From contig RSEH01000166.1 of assembly GCA_006503475.1 (NCBI GenBank), positions 44,302-108,301 of the forward strand: DNA of 64,000 nt, given 5' to 3'. The stretch's first letter is position 1; each line of letters opens with the position of its first letter. The DNA comes from Stentor roeselii (Eukaryota; Ciliophora; Heterotrichea; Heterotrichida; Stentoridae). The notes under the pieces were generated by a model, which saw only the letters and a program-made list of their open reading frames with translations, did no database searches and had not been told where the DNA came from. Position numbers and translations under genes: made by a program. Shown one piece after another: positions 57,894 to 64,000 of the stretch.

Positions 57894-58412
57894 CTACTTT
57901 AATTTATTTTGTGCATCTTCAATAACTTTAAACAAATTATCCAAAAATTCGAACCTACTCAAACCTTTACTTTCCGAAATCGCTTCAGAAACAGGTAAAA
58001 AAACAAACTCATGCTCCATAATATGCTTGATAATAAGCTCATCAATATCCTCATCGTTACCAAAGCACCTTTGATAAGTTTTGAAGATAAAAAACTTTCC
58101 TTTCTGTGAAAGTTCCGGGTCTCTTTTTTCTTTTATCAAAAAACTTCCAAAGAAGAGTCTTTGGTTGAGTTCCGCAAGTAATTCATGTTCTTTTATGAGT
58201 CGAGAAGGAATATGTTCTAATTTCATATACGAGAAGACTATAAACCATGAGTCTTCTTCACTAATGATCACCTTTTTGTAGGAGTCTTCATTTTTGTAAA
58301 CAAATTTCGTGATTCCGTCGACTGATATAAACTTTCGATTTTCAAAACTTTCTCGATTTGAAGAAAAATATTTAGCCCATCTTTTGCTGATTTTGATCTG
58401 CTGAGAAAGCAT
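57894..58412 (-). CDS. unknown small protein
   Basis: 172 residues, mixed alpha/beta (KFISVDGITKFVYKNEDSYK, DSWFIVFSYMKLEHI), with an acidic FGNDEDIDELIIKHIMEHEF helix. No family recognised; no signal peptide or membrane span. It lies 114 bp downstream of the TTLL gene on the same strand and converges on SDE2 across 106 bp. Confidence 0.62.
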   Translation of the reverse strand: MLSQQIKISKRWAKYFSSNRESFENRKFISVDGITKFVYKNEDSYKKVIISEEDSWFIVFSYMKLEHIPSRLIKEHELLAELNQRLFFGSFLIKEKRDPELSQKGKFFIFKTYQRCFGNDEDIDELIIKHIMEHEFVFLPVSEAISESKGLSRFEFLDNLFKVIEDAQNKLK

Positions 58413-58527
58413 TTATTAATATTTTGTTTTTTATGAAGATGAATTTAAAGGATTTAGAGATTGATTTCTATGTTGGGAAATCAGTAAGTAGGTTTTTAGA
58501 GATAAGAAAATTAGTTATTAGGTATCG

Positions 58528-60105
58528 TTAGCTGGTGTTTAAAACTTGTGCGAAGACCAATTCATATAAGTTATTTCCACTCAACTTCTCTTTAGTAGGA
58601 AAAAGCTGATTCAAAGTTATCTCAAAAGTATGAGTAAGCATATCAGGTATAAGTTGATTCAAATACTTCCCACTCAAAGCCAAGCAAGGATTAGTATTAA
58701 CTTCAATAAGCCAAGGTTCAAACATTTCATCAATCATAAAATCATATCCAAAGACTTCAAAGCAATGAAATCGTTTAAAAGGGTCAAGATTTTTCCAAGT
58801 AGCCTGAAGGGAGTCCTGCACAAGTTCTTTAATTTTCGGGCAAACCTGTTGCTTGAACTCGACTTTTTGTCCATTCGACTCAAGATACTCTTGAAATTCA
58901 TCATAAGAAAGTTTATTCCCATCTTCAAACTTTCCATAGTCCGGAGAGTTTTTCTGCACAGCGTCATTTGTCAAGTGAATGAACTTATCCTGAATCATAT
59001 CCAAAGAAAACTCAGAACAAGAAGTCCTAAGATATCCTTCTTTATACAAATATCCTTGAATGTTGTTGTTGAAAATCGTGACCAACACGTAACATCTGAT
59101 GTCAAATTTTCGGTTGTTGTAGAGTAAAGGACGGTAAAGATATTTTTGGACTATGTAAGTTCTTTTTACTTTACTTTTTATACGTTTTTCATCTAATACT
59201 TCAGATATTTCGGAAGGTGACCCGCAGACTTTTATACCTATTCCTCGGTTTGTTGCTTCACCGGGCTTCACTATCCATAAGTTGTTTAGATGTGGATCTG
59301 ATTTTAAGTTTTCTTCGAATTTTTTGAACTGCTCAAGGACTTTAGGGAAATTTGTGTCTGATGAGCCGTTTATTAGATGAAAACTTAAAGGGATTTTTGT
59401 GAATGGGTCTTGGTTTTTACTTAAGTAGTAGGATTTCATGTTGTGGAGAAGCTTTTTTTTAGATGCAAGTTCGCTGTTTCCTTCGAGTTTGTTGTATATT
59501 TTTATTTTTAGAGGACTTAGAGTACTTGTTATTTCCAGGGATCTGTAATATTTTTGATCCAAGACATCACTTGAAAATTCTCCATGATCAACAAGTACTT
59601 TTTTATTACATAGTCCTTTCGGTACCAAGTCAATCATCTGAGTTTTTTTCACGTCAGTCCAGATCAAATTCGCACAATGTGGAGAAAAACTCTTCGACCA
59701 TCCAGACTTGCCTCTAAGAATTCTTGTCACCAAAGCGTCATTGTTCCCAGGGCCAACAAAATATTTATAATTCGCTTCAATAACTCGATAAAGATTCAAA
59801 CCATTACTCGCCTGAAGCCGAAGCATCAGAGGATCTTGAGAAATTTTCGGAATTTCTTCAGTTTTCTGATCTTTTTGCAGTTTTGTGGGTTGAGGACTTG
59901 AAAAACGCTTAATCGACTCTGACTGGTTCAATGAAAATTCTTTTATTCCTCTGAAGTGCCTGTTGAAATAAGAGGGAATCGAAGTTTTTGCTATTTTAAG
60001 AGTCTTGTCTCTGTTTTGTTCTTGGATTGAGTTGAAGGATAATTTTTCAGAGAGCTTTCGAGATAGAGAAGTCTTTTCTTTTTTACGAGAGGTTCTGAGA
60101 GCCAT
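58528..60105 (-). CDS. tubulin tyrosine ligase-like (TTLL) enzyme
   Basis: 525 residues. A TTL domain of ATP-grasp type spans ~135-505: NLIWTDVKKTQMIDLVPKG, NLWIVKPGEATNRGIGIKV, YIVQKYLYRPLLYNNRKFDI, FIHLTNDAVQK, and FEVFGYDFMIDEMFEPWLIE followed by VNTNPCLA. It adds amino acids (Glu, Gly or Tyr) to tubulin or other proteins; the motifs do not let me tell glutamylase from glycylase. The N-terminal ~130 residues are Ser/Lys-rich and probably disordered. TTLL families are expanded in ciliates, where they modify ciliary and cortical microtubules. All ATP-grasp motifs I checked are present. Confidence 0.92.
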   Translation of the reverse strand: MALRTSRKKEKTSLSRKLSEKLSFNSIQEQNRDKTLKIAKTSIPSYFNRHFRGIKEFSLNQSESIKRFSSPQPTKLQKDQKTEEIPKISQDPLMLRLQASNGLNLYRVIEANYKYFVGPGNNDALVTRILRGKSGWSKSFSPHCANLIWTDVKKTQMIDLVPKGLCNKKVLVDHGEFSSDVLDQKYYRSLEITSTLSPLKIKIYNKLEGNSELASKKKLLHNMKSYYLSKNQDPFTKIPLSFHLINGSSDTNFPKVLEQFKKFEENLKSDPHLNNLWIVKPGEATNRGIGIKVCGSPSEISEVLDEKRIKSKVKRTYIVQKYLYRPLLYNNRKFDIRCYVLVTIFNNNIQGYLYKEGYLRTSCSEFSLDMIQDKFIHLTNDAVQKNSPDYGKFEDGNKLSYDEFQEYLESNGQKVEFKQQVCPKIKELVQDSLQATWKNLDPFKRFHCFEVFGYDFMIDEMFEPWLIEVNTNPCLALSGKYLNQLIPDMLTHTFEITLNQLFPTKEKLSGNNLYELVFAQVLNTS

Positions 60106-60871
60106 TATTTTTAGTGATGTTAGGTCATTAAATTTGATGTGGTAACTGTTTAAGACAGTTTGCTTTTTTAATACTAATTATTCCCCTAAGTTTTCTTTCT
60201 CAAAAGACAAATATTCATTAGAAGATTTCTTATAATTATTAGTTTTGATAAAATCGAGCACTGATATTAGTATATGAAAATCTGAAGAGAATTAGAAAAA
60301 TGTTAATTGTAAATATTTGAATCGTTAGAATTTTAAAAGGTAGAGATGCTTATGTTATAAATTATTTAGAAATAACGAATTATTTTTTTTTGATAGAGAA
60401 TTTTATATTAATTACCGATTAATTTATTGAGCTCAGCTGCTATACTTAAAGCATTTGAAACAAGTTATTTCCTTTTATTTAAACAGAATTCTTTATGAAG
60501 CTATTTTCACTTAATCAATTTGTAAAATCCTTTCTTAATCACCACCCTTATATTGTTAAAATCAGATAATTGAAAATTCTGAAAGTTTTCAATATTTCAT
60601 ATTGAATAAAGTATTTTTTCTTTATACCCTTTTCTCATATAATTTAACCCAATCCTTGTAAAATCATAAAAGAACTAATTCAATCAATTTGATGATACTC
60701 AATGTAAAAAACATCAAAATTTGCTCTAAATAACATTCAATCAATCAAAAGTTAAAAAACCTCTACTCAACTACTTTGAATCTACCAACTCAAAGACCTG
60801 AAAAAAAAAAAATCCTATTCACTTCTATCCAACTCTATCCAAATCCATAAAAAAAATCATAATTATCAAAC
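60106..60871. other. 766-bp AT-rich spacer
   Basis: Between the TTLL start and the 3' end of the next minus-strand gene. No coding frame on either strand; an A run near 60800. Nothing recognised. Confidence 0.45.
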
Positions 60872-61519
60872 CTATTTCTTTTTATTTGAGTTCCTTGCCC
60901 TAACATACAAATTTTCAACCACAAGCGGCTTGACCTCAGAATCTTCACAACTGACAACAAGTGTAAAACTCTCATTGATATAATGACTGCTAACTTCATT
61001 AATAACGACATTTTCAAAAATAATTCCGCAGTCCTGGTTCATCCTCGTCTCCAAAGTGCCTCTAAGTATCTTTTTCGAGGCAATGTTTAATTTAAGTGGT
61101 TTTGGTTCGTTTTCATTAGTAAAAAGTCTGATTTTGAACAGTTTATCAACAAAAACCTTCAAATCTTGTGAGTTCCTGACTTCTGCTTGAATACAGAAAC
61201 CTTTTTCTTTAAGGACCATATTTGGAGCCTCCCCAATAATAATAACTTTTAAGTCATAATTGTCCTTCATGTAAAAATTTGTCTTTTTAGAGTCCTTTCC
61301 CACCGTCTGATGACTTTTCAGTCTTTCCAGCTCTTCGGCTCTTTGATCGATTTGACTTGTCAAGCTGCTCAAATTCAACAAAGCTGCATTTCGGGAAAGC
61401 AGAAGCATTACTAAAGACTCCATTAGTTGGGGCTTCGAACAGTCCATCATTATTTGAGGGGAATGCCCCTGACATTCAGGATGACTGCAGGGTTCTTCGC
61501 GTTGGCTTACAAGACACAT
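60872..61519 (-). CDS. unknown protein with beta-rich C-terminal domain
   Basis: 215 residues. The N-terminus has Cys/His residues (CLVSQREEPCSHPECQGHSP) that could bind a metal. A short helix (~45-70) precedes a beta-rich region: DLKVIIIGEAPNMVLKEKGF, FVDKLFKIRLFT, then GIIFENVVINEVSSHYINES and a basic end (VENLYVRARNSNKKK). The last part recalls immunoglobulin-like DNA-binding or protein-binding folds, but I cannot name the family. Confidence 0.65.
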   Translation of the reverse strand: MCLVSQREEPCSHPECQGHSPQIMMDCSKPQLMESLVMLLLSRNAALLNLSSLTSQIDQRAEELERLKSHQTVGKDSKKTNFYMKDNYDLKVIIIGEAPNMVLKEKGFCIQAEVRNSQDLKVFVDKLFKIRLFTNENEPKPLKLNIASKKILRGTLETRMNQDCGIIFENVVINEVSSHYINESFTLVVSCEDSEVKPLVVENLYVRARNSNKKK

Positions 61520-61870
61520 TTAATCAATTATGACCTTAAATAATGGTTTTATCTTTGGACCACTTTTTACTGGGCTGCAAATTTTTCATAAGATATAAAA
61601 TATGAAAGATTGTTTAGACGAAAAAGCGCAATACCTTAGAATATCAGAGGTCGTTAAAATTTATTCATGATTTTTGGACTTGATTAAATCTGGGGCTTTT
61701 TCTTGGATCAAACTTTAGAAATTTTTGGGGATGGAAGGTTTTTCATTGGAAAAAATTTTTTTTTAGGTTTTTTCAGGAATCTTGAAGATTTAAAATTGTT
61801 TGAAAATCCTGATATTTAGAGGGTTATATCTTTCATTATCTAATCAAATCCTAAAATCTTCTAGAATAAT
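61520..61870. other. 351-bp divergent intergenic region
   Basis: Between the unknown beta-rich protein and the Myb gene. AT-rich with a T run near 61758. No gene recognised. Confidence 0.45.
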
Positions 61871-62287
61871 ATGGACGAAAAACTCATAAAGCACGAATTC
61901 CCAGGCAAAAGAGGTCACTGGACTCAAGATGAGCACGACAGATTCATTGAAGCGATAAATAAATATGGAAAAGACTGGAAGAAGATAGTTCAAGTAGTGG
62001 GAACGCGATCGAGTAATCAAATACGTTCCCATGCTCAGAAGTACTTCATAAAGTTAGAGAAAAAAAAGCAGCAAGTTCAAAGAATAGCGGGCGAAAGACA
62101 AGAAACTGAGACAGTTCTGAACCAAACTCTTCTTCAGAATCATTACCTCAGGCTAATGTATGCAATGTTTAACCCATTTTGCCCGTACATAGCACCAACA
62201 AGTATACCAGTAAAGGTAGTAATTGACTCTGATATCGAATCCGAAGAAAAGATTCGAAAACACATCAAAGTAGACGAAGGAAATTAA
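61871..62287 (+). CDS. SHAQKYF-type Myb-like transcription factor
   Basis: 138 residues. Residues ~14-65 form a single Myb/SANT repeat: GHWTQDEHDRFIEAINKYGK, DWKKIVQVVGTRSSNQIRS and the diagnostic SHAQKYFIKL. This class (known in plants, amoebae and ciliates) binds DNA with one repeat. A basic helix follows (EKKKQQVQRIAGERQ). The C-terminus (YAMFNPFCPYIAPTSIPVKV) is hydrophobic, then acidic. Complete, with a TAA stop. Confidence 0.9.
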   Translation: MDEKLIKHEFPGKRGHWTQDEHDRFIEAINKYGKDWKKIVQVVGTRSSNQIRSHAQKYFIKLEKKKQQVQRIAGERQETETVLNQTLLQNHYLRLMYAMFNPFCPYIAPTSIPVKVVIDSDIESEEKIRKHIKVDEGN

Positions 62288-62585
62288 AAGTTTAAAATAA
62301 TGAATGGTTTTATATGAGGTTTGGATACAAATGGATTAAGTTTATTATTAGCCTGTCTAGAGATTCCATTACCAGAAAATTAGAATAAATTTAAGTCAAT
62401 TTTTCAACTTGATTCTGAAAATTTCTACTTAACTCCTGACTATACTTAAAAATTCCGAATAACCCTTCACAATCCCTTTACTCTCATCAAATCTCTCTCC
62501 AGTCACCATTCAACCCTTAAAACCTCTTAAAACAATCCCCAAAATCCCAAAATTTCTAATTCAATCCATAACAATAACCTAAACA

Positions 62586-63749
62586 ATGTCAAAGCCGACT
62601 CGAATAATAGACTCATTCGGTGAAAACTCTCGAATTTACACTCAAAACCGTTCAAAATCGCCTCAACGTTCAACAAGTCCAAACACCTCATCGCACACTC
62701 ATTCATCCATATCAAAAATCCAAAAAGATTCAGGAATCCATTCAATAAGCAAGGTGAATTCCTCAGCCCTTCTGAAGAAAAAGTCCCTAAAGCGTATAAA
62801 ATGCACGACTCCCTTAATAGGAAAGTCGCCTTCCGCGACCAACATCGTGAAAAGCCAAAAAATGATCAGCATGTTGAGTAAAAAACCATCACTCAAGATA
62901 ATTGAAAGTCACTTGCCAGGCATTACAAGTGGAGCAGTTTCAAGTTACCGAAGCGTGACCCCGACGAAGGTAAATGACTCGGATAGTCTGAGCTCAAGCA
63001 TCATTCAACGCAAGCCAGTGCAAAACTTTGCCCTTGCCTTTGAGAAGTACGAGATGTATAAAGGGATTTTTGAAGAAATCATTCAGAAAGATAAGAAGTT
63101 TTCAATGGTCTTAAGAAAAATCAAAGACATGTATGAAGACTTTTATGATGCTAGTCTTAAGGAACATACTTCGAGACTTAAGGAAAAAGTTGATGGTTTA
63201 AATGAACTTGTTGCGAAAAAAAACGAGGAAATCGCAGGGTTGGATAAGAAAATAAAAAAACTTTCAGTTGAAAATTATGAACTTGCTAGGTCACTTGATA
63301 GGTCTGAAGAGATTTGTAATGGAATACAGAATCGATTGAATAAAATCTCGAAGTTTAACCTTGAAGGAGTTGAAAGAACTGATGAGAACTGGAAAGCACT
63401 TATTGTGGAAAATCAGGCTTATTCTGCATCTTTTAAAAATATTGAAAAAAAACTAAAAGCTTCTAAAGAGAATGAAAAAAAATTAAAAAATTTACTTGTT
63501 GATATCAAAAAATTTGGATTTCCTGTTGAAGAGTTTTATGAAAAGAAAATTAGGAAAAAAGAATCGGTTCAGGAACCTTCTGCTGAAGATGGTTCGGTCA
63601 CTTCTGATTCTGGGTGTCTTGTTTCGAGAAGATTACCTGATGTGATTAAGCCTGAGATTATTCCTGCACTTGATTTGGGTAAGGTAGAACCTGAGAGCTG
63701 GTCTTCCAGTGAGAGTTATTCTAGTTACTATGAAAATACATCTTACTAA
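62586..63749 (+). CDS. TSNAXIP1-like coiled-coil protein, paralogue of the 17198 gene
   Basis: 387 residues. Ser/Lys-rich N-terminus, then YKGIFEEIIQKDKKFSMVLR and KIKDMYEDFYD, a coiled coil, ENYELARSLDRSEE, and TDENWKALIVEN. The same blocks occur in the same order in the 336-residue protein at 17198-18208 (FEETFQMVIRNDKNYGKIL, ENLELSRNLD, NENTWKVIVHDN), so the two are paralogues. The pattern resembles the TSNAXIP1 N-terminal domain of ciliated organisms (weak similarity). The C-terminal tail is Ser/Tyr/Glu-rich. No intron is needed. Confidence 0.78.
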   Translation: MSKPTRIIDSFGENSRIYTQNRSKSPQRSTSPNTSSHTHSSISKIQKDSGIHSISKVNSSALLKKKSLKRIKCTTPLIGKSPSATNIVKSQKMISMLSKKPSLKIIESHLPGITSGAVSSYRSVTPTKVNDSDSLSSSIIQRKPVQNFALAFEKYEMYKGIFEEIIQKDKKFSMVLRKIKDMYEDFYDASLKEHTSRLKEKVDGLNELVAKKNEEIAGLDKKIKKLSVENYELARSLDRSEEICNGIQNRLNKISKFNLEGVERTDENWKALIVENQAYSASFKNIEKKLKASKENEKKLKNLLVDIKKFGFPVEEFYEKKIRKKESVQEPSAEDGSVTSDSGCLVSRRLPDVIKPEIIPALDLGKVEPESWSSSESYSSYYENTSY

Positions 63750-63788
63750 TCTTTCTAAATCTCTTTAATAATCATATATCGTTATTGA

Positions 63789-64000
63789 ATGAGCCATAGC
63801 TCTAAACATGTCAATAAGTACAACGAAGTAATTTTAGAGTCGTCAGGCCTGAATGTCAACTTAACAGACCAGTTTTACCTTTCAGATATACTTAGAATTG
63901 AATATGACTGTGAACTTAGAAAAGAACTAATGAAAGAATACCTAAAGTAATACCTATCCAGAATAAACCTTCCATCCAACTTCCAAGTGCTAGATTCAGA
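63789..64000 (+). CDS. 5' part of an unknown gene cut by the window edge
   Basis: ATG at 63789 opens a frame of 52 codons plus 2 bases, then a 15-nt intron (63947-63961), then an open frame to the edge. Without splicing it would end at a TAA within the intron. The peptide (MSHSSKHVNKYNEVILESSG and onward) is not recognised. It starts 39 bp after the upstream stop on the same strand. Confidence 0.6.
63947..63961 (+). other. 15-nt intron
   Basis: gtaatacctatccag, phase 2. Removal deletes an in-frame TAA and keeps the frame open to the window end. A at position 10. Confidence 0.75.

Noticed and set aside
1-64000. CRISPR array, insertion sequence, viral or bacterial origin
   Set aside because: No spaced direct repeats, transposase, integrase or phage gene seen. 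Tight gene spacing is bacterial-like, but the spliceosomal introns and eukaryotic gene families exclude a bacterial source.

Overview
This window looks like macronuclear DNA of a heterotrich ciliate, most likely Stentor or a close relative. Three observations support this. (1) Genes are packed almost end to end on both strands, with gaps often below 60 bp and sometimes 0-26 bp. (2) TAA, TAG and TGA all serve as stops, so the code is standard; this separates it from ciliates that reassign stops. (3) Interrupted reading frames are restored by removing introns of exactly 15 nt. I found eight, each beginning GT, ending AG and carrying an A at position 10. Gene content (radial-spoke LRR protein, tubulin tyrosine ligase-like enzyme, MORN protein, alveolate-type cGMP-dependent kinase, TmcB-like PAS membrane protein, fused AROM enzyme) fits a ciliate.

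Layout. 0.4-9.2 kb: mitochondrial F1-ATPase assembly factor ATP12, a large repeat-bearing coiled-coil protein, a MYND-finger protein kinase and a second coiled-coil protein. 9.2-15.9 kb: a signalling group with an EF-hand phosphatidylinositol phosphate kinase, a mitotic-type cyclin, a four-site cGMP-dependent kinase and a MORN/IQ protein. 16.2-25.3 kb: an LRRC23-like radial spoke protein, a TSNAXIP1-like coiled-coil protein, a large VWA protein divergent from a Cys-finger protein, a possibly prenylated protein, an unknown protein and a chromo-shadow-like protein. 25.4-31.3 kb: two divergent membrane sensors, one with a Cache domain and one with PAS and TmcB-like modules. 31.4-38.6 kb: two small unknown proteins and a 1988-residue secreted or surface-anchored protein. 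38.6-42.4 kb: an AT-rich, gene-poor island with a small C2H2 zinc-finger gene, a small Cys-tailed protein and an imperfect hairpin. 42.4-50 kb: an unknown protein, the pentafunctional AROM protein, a minisatellite containing heterotrich-telomere-like repeats, and an MFS transporter with two introns. 50-64 kb: AMP deaminase, a possible ATG11/FIP200-like scaffold, a CBM20 protein with a dikinase swivel-like tail, SDE2, a TTLL enzyme, a SHAQKYF-type Myb protein, a second TSNAXIP1-like protein and a gene cut by the right edge.

The genes do not form one pathway. Recurring themes are cilia and cortex (LRRC23, TTLL, MORN, TSNAXIP1-like), membrane-proximal signalling (cGMP kinase, PIP kinase, Cache and PAS sensors), and primary metabolism (AROM, AMP deaminase). 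No rRNA, tRNA, CRISPR array, insertion sequence or clear transposon was recognised. All functional calls come from reading protein motifs by eye; no database search was run.
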